NCBI GenBank assembly: GCA_038521825.1
Contig: JBCBKL010000003.1
Coordinates: 150,505-214,504, forward strand
Length of the DNA: 64,000 bases
DNA from: JBCBKL01 sp038521825
GTDB lineage: Bacteria; Pseudomonadota; Alphaproteobacteria; Rhodobacterales; Rhodobacteraceae
Direction: 5' to 3'
The notes under the pieces were generated by a model, which saw only the letters and a list, made by a program, of their open reading frames with translations, was not told the DNA's origin and made no database searches. The translations under genes and the position numbers were made by a program. Positions 1-8,175 of this stretch are shown in pieces; within the stretch, counting starts at the first letter, position 1, and each line of letters begins with the position of its first letter.

Positions 1-311
1 TGGATTCCGAAACCTATGAGCAGATTGAACTGCCCGTAGAACTACTTGGGGAGCGCCGCCCGTTTCTGCAGGACGGCATGACTATCGTCGTCGAGTTCTA
101 CGAGGCCGAGGCGCTGAACGCCACGCTGCCGCAAAAGGTCACCTGCAAGATTGTCGAGACCGAGCCCGTGGTCAAAGGCCAGACCGCTGCGAACAGCTTT
201 AAGCCCGCTGTTCTGGACAACGGGGTCAAGGTCATGGTGCCGCCCTTCATCGGCCCGGACGAAGACATCGTCGTCAACACCGAGACGATGGAATATGCCG
301 AACGGGCCTGA
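1..311 (+). CDS. efp: Elongation factor P, C-terminal part (5' end outside window)
   Basis: EF-P binds between the P and E sites of the ribosome and rescues stalling at polyproline. The visible frame enters at base 3 and gives about 102 residues ending ETMEYAERA. It covers the end of the central OB domain (VELLGERRPFLQDGM) and the C-terminal OB domain, with the family-typical KVTCKIVETEPVVKGQTA and GVKVMVPPFI segments. The N-terminal domain with the modified lysine lies outside the window. A strong hairpin with a short T-run follows the stop, so efp probably ends its transcription unit here. Confidence 0.95.
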   Translation, partial: DSETYEQIELPVELLGERRPFLQDGMTIVVEFYEAEALNATLPQKVTCKIVETEPVVKGQTAANSFKPAVLDNGVKVMVPPFIGPDEDIVVNTETMEYAERA

Positions 312-313
312 AC

Positions 314-334
314 CGGGCAGGGGACTGCCCGTTT
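314..334 (+). terminator. Rho-independent terminator after efp
   Basis: CGGGCAG (314-320) pairs perfectly with CTGCCCG (325-331) around a GGGA loop and is followed by TTT. It begins 3 bases after the efp stop and runs into the stop codon of the convergent oxidoreductase gene, so it may act on both transcripts. Confidence 0.7.
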
Positions 335-1370
335 AGATCAGTTTGACGATCTGTTTCCCGCGGTTGCGGCCCTGCAGCAGGCCCATGAAAGCGGTTGGCG
401 CGTTTTCCAGTCCTTCGGCGATGTCCTCGACCGTCACGATCTCACCTTTGGCGAGCTTCGGGGCCACTTCCTCCAGGAAGGCGGGGTACTCATCCCAGTG
501 GTTCGAGATGATGAAACCGTTCACACTAAGGAAGTTGACCAGGATCGTCCGCCACAGCCTTGGCACCTGTAGGCCGGCACCCGCATCAGCGCCAAGACCG
601 CCAGCGTTGTACCATGAGATCATCCCGCAAACCGGGATGCGCCCATGGGGCTTCATCATCGGGATCACGGCCTCGAGCACCTTGCCGCCGACATTCTCGA
701 AATAGATGTCGATGCCATCCGGGCAGGCCTCACCCAGTGCGGTGCGGAGGGCCTTTGCGTCGTCGTATGCGCGGTGATCGATGCAGGCGTCAAAGCCAAA
801 GGTTTCGGTGGCCAACGCGCATTTGTCAGCACCCCCTGCGATGCCGACCGCCCGCAGCCCATAAGATTTGGCAAGTTGCCCGACCATGCTGCCAACCGGT
901 CCGGTCGCGGCTGCGACAACGAGAGTTTCGCCCATTTTCGGGCGTCCATATTCCTTCAGCCCAAACCAGCCGGTAAAACCGGGCATGCCTAGAACCCCAA
1001 GGGCGGCTGTGATCGGCATGATGGTGGGGTCGATCTTGCGAAGCAGATTGGCGGGTTGAACAGCGTGTGTCGCCCAGCCGAACATGCCAAAGGCAAAATC
1101 ACCGGGTCGGAAAGCGTCTGAGTTGGAGGCGATGACCTCGCCCACGCCGCCCCCTTCCATTGTGCCGCCAATCGGAACAGGCGCCGCATATGACTTGGCA
1201 TCGTCCATCCTGCCGCGCATGTAGGGGTCGAGCGACATGTAGTGGACGCGCACCAGCACCTCACCATCGCCAGGTTCCGGAACCGCATCGGTGACAAGAT
1301 TGAAGTTTTCTGCGCTTGGTGCGCCGCTGGGGCGGCTTGCCAGTGTGATCCGCTGCATTTTTTCTGTCAT
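333..1370 (-). CDS. NADP-dependent oxidoreductase, MDR superfamily (CurA/leukotriene B4 dehydrogenase-like)
   Basis: 345 residues, normal for zinc-free medium-chain reductases that reduce alpha,beta-unsaturated carbonyls with NADPH. Visible features are the N-terminal GroES-like part with the family motif YMSLDPYMRGRM, and the nucleotide-binding Rossmann fold around residues 145-165 with AAATGPVGSMVGQLAK. The zinc-binding cysteines of alcohol dehydrogenases are absent, as expected. The start is well supported by AGGAGGG about 5 bases upstream of the ATG. It is divergent from suhB. The physiological substrate cannot be told from sequence. Confidence 0.9.
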   Translation of the reverse strand: MTEKMQRITLASRPSGAPSAENFNLVTDAVPEPGDGEVLVRVHYMSLDPYMRGRMDDAKSYAAPVPIGGTMEGGGVGEVIASNSDAFRPGDFAFGMFGWATHAVQPANLLRKIDPTIMPITAALGVLGMPGFTGWFGLKEYGRPKMGETLVVAAATGPVGSMVGQLAKSYGLRAVGIAGGADKCALATETFGFDACIDHRAYDDAKALRTALGEACPDGIDIYFENVGGKVLEAVIPMMKPHGRIPVCGMISWYNAGGLGADAGAGLQVPRLWRTILVNFLSVNGFIISNHWDEYPAFLEEVAPKLAKGEIVTVEDIAEGLENAPTAFMGLLQGRNRGKQIVKLI

Positions 1371-1476
1371 TTGATCCCTCCTCGGTTGTATCGAAGGTGC
1401 GATCCCTTTGCCCCCTTGGCAAGCCTAACCGTGGGGCGTATAGCCCGCCTCTGACTTTTTTGCGGAGACCGGATTC

Positions 1477-2262
1477 ATGCAAGGCAGCGCGAACCTCAAC
1501 ATCATGATCAAGGCAGCGCGCAAAGCGGGCCGGTCGCTGGTCAAGGATTTCCGCGAGGTCGAAAACCTGCAGGTCTCGATGAAGGGGGCAGGGGATTTCG
1601 TCAGCAAGGCGGATCTTGCGGCCGAAGAAATCCTTAAGGAAGAGTTGCGTGGTGCCCGGCCGAACTATGGCTGGCTGGCCGAAGAGGGCGGCGAAGAGGA
1701 TGGCGAAGACCCCACCCGCCGCTGGATTGTCGACCCGCTTGATGGGACGACGAACTTCCTTCACGGCCTGCCGCACTGGGCCGTTTCGATCGGGTTGGAA
1801 CATAAGGGTGAAATTGTTGCGGGTGTCATCTTTGATGCGGCCAAGGATGAGATGTACGTGGCGGAAAAAGGCAACGGCGCGTGGATGAACGATCATCGGT
1901 TGCGCGTCTCTGGTCGGTCCAAGATGATCGAGTCCGTGTTTTCCACGGGTCTGCCGTTTGGCGGGCGCGCTGATCTGCCCGAAACGCTGCAGGAACTTGC
2001 AAGGCTCCTTCCGGGCTGTGCCGGGGTGCGTCGCTGGGGGGCTGCAGCGCTCGACTTGGCCTATGTCGCGGCCGGCCGGTATGACGGGTTCTGGGAACGC
2101 CGCCTGAACGCCTGGGACATTGCAGCGGGCATCGTCATCGTCCGCGAAGCCGGTGGTCTGATCGAGCCGCTTGACCCAAAGGGCGATGCCTTGGCCGATG
2201 GTGAGATCATCTGTGCGAACTCCGAGATCTTCGACCCATTTGCCAAAATCATACGCGGCTAG
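1477..2262 (+). CDS. suhB: Inositol monophosphatase family protein (SuhB-like)
   Basis: 261 residues, full length for the Mg2+-dependent inositol monophosphatase family. The metal-site motifs are in order: AEEGGEE (about residue 60), WIVDPLDGTTNFLHG (about 83-97) and the C-terminal WDIAAGIVIVREAGG (about 210-224). Family members hydrolyse inositol-1-phosphate or related sugar phosphates, and SuhB also acts in rRNA transcription antitermination in E. coli. GGAG lies 9-12 bases before the ATG. The stop TAG overlaps the stop of the convergent rhomboid gene within one CTAG. Confidence 0.92.
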   Translation: MQGSANLNIMIKAARKAGRSLVKDFREVENLQVSMKGAGDFVSKADLAAEEILKEELRGARPNYGWLAEEGGEEDGEDPTRRWIVDPLDGTTNFLHGLPHWAVSIGLEHKGEIVAGVIFDAAKDEMYVAEKGNGAWMNDHRLRVSGRSKMIESVFSTGLPFGGRADLPETLQELARLLPGCAGVRRWGAAALDLAYVAAGRYDGFWERRLNAWDIAAGIVIVREAGGLIEPLDPKGDALADGEIICANSEIFDPFAKIIRG

Positions 2263-2996
2263 CGACGCCGTACTTTCGGAATGCGGGATGATGTGTATCG
2301 TGCCTCGGGGTGAGGCGGATGCCCGTGTGTCCGTTTCCAGAAATCTGGGCCGCCTCTGCGGAGCCAAAGGGGCAGGGTGAGCACAAGACCCGCTACAAAG
2401 CCACCGGCATGGGCCCAGTAGGCTACGCCGCCGGCCCCCGGATCAGCACCGACGCCTCCGATAAATTGCATGCCAAACCAGATGGCCAGCATCAGCCAGG
2501 CCGGGATCGGGATGATCCGGATAATGATGATGAAGAACAGCAGGATATCGACGCGGGCTTTGGGAAACATCAAGAGATAGCTTCCCATCACGCCCGCGAT
2601 TGCGCCAGAGGCCCCAACGGTCGGAACTGTCGAATAGGGCGCTGAGACGATCTGAACGAGGCTCGCGGCGATGCCAGACGCCAGATAGAACATCAAGTAT
2701 CGAAAATGACCCATCTCATCCTCGACGTTGTCGCCGAAGATGAAGAGGAACAGCATGTTCCCAGCAAGATGCAGAATGCCGCCGTGCAGGAACATCGAGG
2801 ATACCAATGAAAACGCGTTCTCTCCTGCCGTGATCCGGGCGGGGATCATGGCCCAGTCGAAGAAAAACAGGTTCAGCATCCGCGGCTCCGTGAACAGCTG
2901 GAAGTATCCTAGGAATACGACGATGTTCAGGGCCATCAGGCCGTAGGTCACGTAAGGCACTCGGCCGGATGGATTGTGGTCGCGAATGGGAAACAT
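2259..2996 (-). CDS. Rhomboid family intramembrane serine protease
   Basis: 245 residues from the chosen start (MFPIRDHNP). Several hydrophobic helices are visible. The catalytic serine lies in GASGAIAGVMGSY and the catalytic histidine in YWAHAGGFVAG, and LHLAGNMLFLFIFGDNVED is the conserved loop-helix region. Such proteases cleave membrane proteins within the inner membrane. A longer frame opens at 3059, but FPIRDHNP is the usual N-terminus of this alphaproteobacterial family; neither start has a clear ribosome site. It lies 77 bases downstream of the aldolase gene, so read-through from that operon is possible. Confidence 0.9.
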   Translation of the reverse strand: MFPIRDHNPSGRVPYVTYGLMALNIVVFLGYFQLFTEPRMLNLFFFDWAMIPARITAGENAFSLVSSMFLHGGILHLAGNMLFLFIFGDNVEDEMGHFRYLMFYLASGIAASLVQIVSAPYSTVPTVGASGAIAGVMGSYLLMFPKARVDILLFFIIIIRIIPIPAWLMLAIWFGMQFIGGVGADPGAGGVAYWAHAGGFVAGLVLTLPLWLRRGGPDFWKRTHGHPPHPEARYTSSRIPKVRRR

Positions 2997-3073
2997 GCGG
3001 CGAAGCTGGCCCGCCGCCGAGCCTAGGTCAAGTTGGCAATAAAGCCGCATGCACAACAATGTCGGAAGTTGGT

Positions 3074-3727
3074 CTACCCAACAGCTTCCCGCGCATCTTG
3101 CGCGGTACCGTACCGCGGAAGGTCGGCTGTCGTCTTGCCATGAGCTGCCATGACCGCATCGCGTACAAATGCGATGTGGGCCGTTTCTTCGATGATCTCG
3201 GCCAGATACTGCGCTTTCAACAGCGTCGACCCCACGCCGATGGTTCCGTGGTTTGCCAGAACCGCCGCAACGACGTTCTGATCTTTGAATACGGGACTGA
3301 TTTCCTTATCGGTCTGCGGGCCACCGGCCGAGGATAGCGGGATGAGTGGTATTTTACCAATTTTTTCAATGGTTTGGACGGTCAGACAAGGGATCTCAAT
3401 CCCTGCGCTTGCGTAACCTGTGGCCCACGGGCTGTGGCAATGGACAACAGCGCGGATGTCCTCCCGGATCCGATAAAGATCGAGATGAAAATCGAGGTCC
3501 TTGGAGGGTTTGTAGGGCGAGTCTTCGATCCTACCGTCCAAATGCACAAGCTGAAGGTTTTCGCGGCTGCATTCATTGAAACCGACGCCCGATGGTTTGA
3601 TGATAATGGCATCGGTACCGTCGAGCCGAACGGAAAGGTTTCCACCGGCATTTGTTTGCAATCGCAAGTCAAAGCACCGTTTGGCGGTGGCGATCAGTGC
3701 ATCTTTCTTTTCGATCAGGTCGTCCAT
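3074..3727 (-). CDS. Class II aldolase/adducin family protein (first of two in the sugar locus)
   Basis: 217 residues, the size of L-fuculose-1-phosphate aldolase and L-ribulose-5-phosphate 4-epimerase. Seen: the phosphate-binding NAGGNLS and KPSG motifs, the metal ligands HCH (about residues 95-97) and the third histidine in NHG. The residue matching the aldolase catalytic Glu (FucA E73) is Asp in PSKDLDFH, which is the epimerase-type residue. It is the last gene of the leftward ABC operon, 10 bases behind the Tm-1-like gene. It could split a ketose phosphate, epimerise one or decarboxylate a keto-acid phosphate; only the family is certain. Confidence 0.88.
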   Translation of the reverse strand: MDDLIEKKDALIATAKRCFDLRLQTNAGGNLSVRLDGTDAIIIKPSGVGFNECSRENLQLVHLDGRIEDSPYKPSKDLDFHLDLYRIREDIRAVVHCHSPWATGYASAGIEIPCLTVQTIEKIGKIPLIPLSSAGGPQTDKEISPVFKDQNVVAAVLANHGTIGVGSTLLKAQYLAEIIEETAHIAFVRDAVMAAHGKTTADLPRYGTAQDAREAVG

Positions 3728-3737
3728 GGTTCGTCCT

Positions 3738-4877
3738 TTATGCAGACAGTTCCGCCAAGGTGGTCGTAATGATCGCCGTCACTTCGGGGGCGAACAGATG
3801 AGCATCCAGTCGGGTCACCGAGATGGCGGAGTTCAATTGCGCTTCGAGTGTTTCGGCACAAACCGCGCGCAGATCCGGATCCTCAATCGCGCCGCCAGGG
3901 CGATCATGGTGCGAGAACCCTCCCATCGGCACTATGACCGCGCATGGTCCTCTGACGGCGTTGAGCGCTGCCGCGAGCTTTGAACTCACATGCTCCATTT
4001 CGTCTCCTGTAAGTTTCACATGGGTGAAAAGCGGGGAGTGTTGGTAGTGGGGACGTTCGAGGAAGTGTTCGGGCACCGAATTGTATTGCCCCAGACCGAC
4101 AAAGTTCAGGGCACCGGGCAGAACGATCCGCGGCAGATCACCGCCGGCGGTGAACCGATCCGGCATGGCGGCGTGCGCCCCGGCAACATGCAAGCGGGTC
4201 AGTTCATGCGGCGTCAGGTCGATTATGGCGTCGAATGCGTTACTTGCCGCGAAGCGGGAGAAGGCTGCGCCGCCAAAACCGTTAGAGTGAAACACCGTTG
4301 TTTCGCGCCCTTGATCCGCAAAGGCCTTGATCAAGGGTCTGACGGCCGCGTCTGTTGCCCCAAGCGCCGTTAGGCCCACGGATGGCGCGATGCCGGTCAG
4401 TTCGCCCTTGCGGGGCTTCTGGCAAAGGCCCGCCGTAATGAGTGCTGTGTTTTCCAAGGCGTCGCGCAGCACCGCGTTGAGCCCAGAGATATCGGCCAGC
4501 GTGGGTACCAGAACGATCGAATTGTCCGCCAAGGCAAAGCGCGGGTCAAAGGGCAGCGTTGTGCAAAGCACTTTTGGAAAGGAAATCGGAAGGCTGCGCA
4601 TGACCTCAAGCGCGATTTCCGCGCCGGTGCCGCCTCCGATACCCACCACGACTTCAGCGCCTGATCTGAGCTTGTCGACAATCTCTGATGTTGCCCGCTC
4701 AGCCGTTACGTTCATGGCCTGGGACTTGGCATCGCCAGCCAGGATCTGCCCCCTTGCCGCCAGCGAGGTGTCGATCACCTCAAAGCTGATGCCAGCGGCG
4801 TCAAGCTTGTCGGTGAGGTACCCTGTCTCTTCCCGCTTGGTCTCCAGCGTGGCGAGGACCAATGCACGCGCGGCCAT
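3738..4877 (-). CDS. Tm-1-like ATP-binding domain protein (UPF0261)
   Basis: 379 residues matching the UPF0261/Tm-1-like family, named after the tomato Tm-1 resistance protein. The N-terminal half starts ALVLATLETKREE; a glycine-rich GIGGGTGAEIAL segment (about residues 80-91) and LPISFPKVLCTTLPFDPR follow, which match the nucleotide-binding core. No PEP-mutase-like partner domain, frequently fused or adjacent in this family, is encoded next to it. It is separated from the permease by 3 bases and from the aldolase by 10, so it belongs to the sugar operon. The biochemical role is not established to my knowledge. Confidence 0.85.
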   Translation of the reverse strand: MAARALVLATLETKREETGYLTDKLDAAGISFEVIDTSLAARGQILAGDAKSQAMNVTAERATSEIVDKLRSGAEVVVGIGGGTGAEIALEVMRSLPISFPKVLCTTLPFDPRFALADNSIVLVPTLADISGLNAVLRDALENTALITAGLCQKPRKGELTGIAPSVGLTALGATDAAVRPLIKAFADQGRETTVFHSNGFGGAAFSRFAASNAFDAIIDLTPHELTRLHVAGAHAAMPDRFTAGGDLPRIVLPGALNFVGLGQYNSVPEHFLERPHYQHSPLFTHVKLTGDEMEHVSSKLAAALNAVRGPCAVIVPMGGFSHHDRPGGAIEDPDLRAVCAETLEAQLNSAISVTRLDAHLFAPEVTAIITTTLAELSA

Positions 4878-4880
4878 GGT

Positions 4881-5816
4881 CTAGCCCTTTACCGCGCCGG
4901 CAGTCATACCGGTGATAATCTGGCGGGATGCGAGCAAGGTGAAGATGATGGGCGGTATTGCGAGCAGCATCCCTGTCGCCATGATCACCCCCCATTCCAC
5001 GTTGAACTCCGACATGTTGTTCACGATCAGGATTGGCACGGTCTTAGTGTTCCGATCGCTGAGCGCAGAAGCGAGAAGGTATTCGTTCCATGCGATGCGG
5101 AAGGTAAAAATCGCAGCGGCGGCAAGTCCGGGTTTGATCAAGGGCAAGATCACCCTGAAAAAGACCTGAAACGGCCCTGCACCATCGACGCGCGCTGCCT
5201 CTTCCAGCGATTGGGGCACCTGAACGATAAAGCTCTGCAGGATCCAGATTACGAATGGCAGGTTCATGGCGACATAGATCAGAATGATCCCGGAATGCGT
5301 GCCGGCAAGGCAAACATCCCCTCTGCCGCCAACGGTATCGCGGATCGCCCCGCCAATCAGACCATCCTTGTCGAGGCAGAATTCGTTGTTCCAGAGCCCG
5401 AAAACAGGAACCAGCAGAACGGCTGGCGGCACCATGCGGACCATGAGCGTCGTGATCGAGACCGTATCACGACCCATAAAGCGAAAGCGTACCAAGGCGT
5501 AGGCTGCCATAGATCCGATCACCAATGTCAGAATGGTCGAGATCAAGGCGATGATCAGCGAGTTGACAAACGCGCCGCCAAATTTGAGCGAACAGAAGTC
5601 GATATGCTCAGGCTCATACCACAACACGTCGCACAAAGCGGTTTCGTAGTTCTGGATCGTCGGTAGAAACAGCAGCCCGCTTGTTCCGGAGATGATGTCG
5701 ACATCCAACTTGAACGAGTTGACGAACATCAGCAGGACCGGCCCAACCGACATAAAGACCAGCAATGCAATTACCGCATAAAAGGCTGAACTTTGCTTTT
5801 CGTACGGTTGGTCCAT
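4881..5816 (-). CDS. Carbohydrate ABC transporter permease (MalG type)
   Basis: 311 residues with six predicted membrane helices, belonging to the binding-protein-dependent permeases that pair with UgpC-type ATPases. The EAA coupling loop is visible as EEAARVDGAGPFQVFFRVILPLIKPGL (split here as the EAA--G motif near residue 205). The periplasmic loop after the first helix is longer than in MalG and carries a cysteine (HIDFCSLKF). Its ATG overlaps the stop of the upstream permease (ATGA), indicating translational coupling. Confidence 0.92.
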   Translation of the reverse strand: MDQPYEKQSSAFYAVIALLVFMSVGPVLLMFVNSFKLDVDIISGTSGLLFLPTIQNYETALCDVLWYEPEHIDFCSLKFGGAFVNSLIIALISTILTLVIGSMAAYALVRFRFMGRDTVSITTLMVRMVPPAVLLVPVFGLWNNEFCLDKDGLIGGAIRDTVGGRGDVCLAGTHSGIILIYVAMNLPFVIWILQSFIVQVPQSLEEAARVDGAGPFQVFFRVILPLIKPGLAAAAIFTFRIAWNEYLLASALSDRNTKTVPILIVNNMSEFNVEWGVIMATGMLLAIPPIIFTLLASRQIITGMTAGAVKG

Positions 5817-6727
5817 CAGTTGCCGTCTTCCGCTGCCATGCGCACGCGCGCGGCCCGGACCTCTTGCAGTTTATTGAAGGCAAACATTCCCACCGTCAGC
5901 AGGAGCAGGATGATCAACAGGTAGTTGGACATTGCTGCGGCAACGCCAAGTTCCCTGAATTCCGTGGCCGTCCGCGAAATACGCAGCGCGAGAATTTCGG
6001 TCGAAAGGCCAGGACCGCCTTCGGTCAGCACGAGAATGACCTCGAGTACTTTGAAGGCGTCGATCAGGCGCAACAACCCGGTCACGATGAGCACCGGCAT
6101 CATTAGGGGTAGCTTGATGAACCAGATCTGCTGCCATGCAGTAGCACCGTCAATCCGGGCGGCTTCCAAAGCCGATCGGGGCAGGGATTGCAGTGCCGCG
6201 AGCGCAAGTATGAATATAAAGGGGGTCCACTGCCAGATATCGGCGATAATGACGGATGTCAGAGCGTGCTGACCCAGCCAATCAACGCTTGGAAGGCCAA
6301 GACTCTCGAGCGTTCGGTTAAGGGTACCGACTGTCGGGTGGTACATGTAGCGCCACATCAAGCCGACAACGACCGGGGCAATCATCATCGGCAGGATGAA
6401 CATGGTCCGCAGGACCGACATGCCGCGAATGTTGCGGTCGAGCAGCAGCGCAAGCCCGACGCCCACAACCATCTCAATCGTCACAACGAAGAAGGCAAAG
6501 CGCAGTGTGACGCCGAGGCTTTCGTGAAAATTCGGGTCGGACCAAAGGAAGGCGTAGTTCTTAAGCCCGACGAATTCCGCCTCACCGATCGACTGGCTTG
6601 GATTCCAGTCGCGAAAACTGCCCCAAACCATGTATCCCAGCGGATAGAGCAACGCGATGGCCATGATGATCACGGCAGGCGCCATGAACATGTAGGGCGT
6701 CATCCTGTTGGCCAACGAGCGGCTCAT
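5816..6727 (-). CDS. Sugar ABC transporter permease (MalF/UgpA type)
   Basis: 303 residues from MSRSLANRM; an upstream in-frame start at 6796 would add a non-family tail, whereas this ATG has AAGG about 9 bases upstream. Six membrane segments and the EAA loop (LEAARIDGATAWQQIWFIKLPLM) are present. It forms the channel with the overlapping permease downstream. A strong stem-loop in the gap to the binding-protein gene probably lowers its expression relative to that gene. Confidence 0.92.
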   Translation of the reverse strand: MSRSLANRMTPYMFMAPAVIIMAIALLYPLGYMVWGSFRDWNPSQSIGEAEFVGLKNYAFLWSDPNFHESLGVTLRFAFFVVTIEMVVGVGLALLLDRNIRGMSVLRTMFILPMMIAPVVVGLMWRYMYHPTVGTLNRTLESLGLPSVDWLGQHALTSVIIADIWQWTPFIFILALAALQSLPRSALEAARIDGATAWQQIWFIKLPLMMPVLIVTGLLRLIDAFKVLEVILVLTEGGPGLSTEILALRISRTATEFRELGVAAAMSNYLLIILLLLTVGMFAFNKLQEVRAARVRMAAEDGN

Positions 6728-6765
6728 GCGGCGGACCTTTGACTGGGGGCGGGTTGGTTGGTGAT

Positions 6766-6803
6766 ACGGGGCGCACTTGGCGCAGGTGCTTCGCACGCCC
6801 CGT
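6766..6803 (-). other. Intercistronic stem-loop behind the binding-protein gene
   Basis: ACGGGGCG (6766-6773) pairs perfectly with CGCCCCGT (6796-6803), with further pairing inside the 22-base interior. It lies between the solute-binding protein stop and the first permease start. Such hairpins commonly protect the mRNA 3' end and raise binding protein over permease. No T-run follows, so a full terminator is unlikely. Confidence 0.6.
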
Positions 6804-6817
6804 TGGGGAGGATCAGA

Positions 6818-8146
6818 TTACTGCCAGGTGTAGTAACCAGCGTCTTCCATGACGGCACGGGTACGCTCTGCTACACCATCCAGGGCTTCCTGGATGTCGA
6901 GATCCTCAGTCAGCACCTTGGACATCGTGGTGCCGATGTCAGCGTTGATTTTGCCCCAGACCGGGATGATCGGGCGCCAGTCTGGATCGGCGAACTTCAG
7001 CGCCTCACCAAAGGTCGACGCAAACGGGTACTTTTGGTTCAGACCGGCGTCCTGATAGGTCGAGAACCGGGATGGGTTACCGCCCTCCATGGCGACCATC
7101 AGATCACCCTCTTTCGACGTGAGCCACTGCATCAGCAAGAACGCCGCTTCTTTGTTTTCGGCGTTTTTGGGGATGGCGATGCCAAACCCACCTGTTTGGG
7201 AACCACGACGCACACCCTCGGGGTGCATGGCATAGCCGACCTTCCCCGCCACCTTGGACCGCTCCGGGTTTTCGAAGCCCGGCATGAAGGCGATGGAATC
7301 CATGAACATCGCCGCGTCGCCGTTCGCAAAAGCGTTGGCCGCTTCTGACGGGCCAAAGCTCATCGCGCCCTCGGGGCCGCAATCAACGATAGTTTTCAGA
7401 GCATTTGCGGCCTGGACACCGGCTTCGTTGTTGATGATCGGGTTCCACGCATCATCGAACACCCGACCGCCCAACGGTGCCAGATGCAACAGGAACGCGT
7501 GGCTGGCCTGGTGGCCTGACGCCGCGCGTGAGGCCATACCGCCCATGCCCGGTTCGACCTCAGGGATCTTGCAAGCCGCGTCAAGCAACTGGTCATAGTT
7601 TTCAGGCGTGGGGATGCCATGTTTCTCAAAGATATCTTTGCGGTAGGCCAAGACGGAGGTTTCGGATCCGAAGGGTATGCCGAACAGCGATCCGGTCTTG
7701 CCAGGCAGGTATCCTTTGAAGCCACCGGCGACGCCGATGTTTTCGACATAACCGTCGATCAAGTCAGCCGCGTCATAATTTGGGTTCGCCAGTTTCGGGT
7801 TCATGAAGTACTTGGCGAGGTTCTCCAACTGATCGGCGAATACATAGTCGGCCTTGGAAAAGACGACATATGAGATGAGGTCATATTCACCCTCGTCCTG
7901 CGCCAGCTCTAGCGTTTGCCGTTCGCGCATTTTGAGATAGGGCAGTTGGTCCACCTCGACCTGAATCCCGGTTTGGCGGGTAAATTCAGGCAGCACCTTG
8001 ATCGCAGCGTTGTAGTGCGGATGTGCGGGGAAGTTCACGACAAGGGTCGTGCCTGCATATTCTTCGTATGGATTGGCGATGGCTGCGCCGGTCATCAGCG
8101 CCGCCGCGGCGCTGCCCAGTGCCGCCATCTTGATAAATTTCAACAT
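6818..8146 (-). CDS. Extracellular solute-binding protein, family 1 (sugar ABC importer)
   Basis: 442 residues with a clear signal peptide (MLKFIKMAALGSAAAALMTG, cleavage near AIA-NP). The mature protein has the family-1 layout: TTLVVNFPAHPHY at the start, LFGIPFGSETSVLAYRKDIFEKHGIPTP near residue 150, and ALMQWL-type late helices (FLLMQWLTSKEGD). It captures substrate in the periplasm for the permeases next to it. The catabolic neighbours (aldolases, FGGY kinase) suggest a sugar, polyol or sugar acid, but the ligand is not readable from sequence. Confidence 0.92.
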   Translation of the reverse strand: MLKFIKMAALGSAAAALMTGAAIANPYEEYAGTTLVVNFPAHPHYNAAIKVLPEFTRQTGIQVEVDQLPYLKMRERQTLELAQDEGEYDLISYVVFSKADYVFADQLENLAKYFMNPKLANPNYDAADLIDGYVENIGVAGGFKGYLPGKTGSLFGIPFGSETSVLAYRKDIFEKHGIPTPENYDQLLDAACKIPEVEPGMGGMASRAASGHQASHAFLLHLAPLGGRVFDDAWNPIINNEAGVQAANALKTIVDCGPEGAMSFGPSEAANAFANGDAAMFMDSIAFMPGFENPERSKVAGKVGYAMHPEGVRRGSQTGGFGIAIPKNAENKEAAFLLMQWLTSKEGDLMVAMEGGNPSRFSTYQDAGLNQKYPFASTFGEALKFADPDWRPIIPVWGKINADIGTTMSKVLTEDLDIQEALDGVAERTRAVMEDAGYYTWQ

Positions 8147-8175
8147 TTGTTTCCTCCCTAAAAATGTTGGTTTGA

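Noticed and set aside
1261..2367. 368-codon open frame on the minus strand across suhB
   Set aside because: Antisense to clear inositol monophosphatase motifs; GC-rich codon bias opens this shadow frame and no family is visible.
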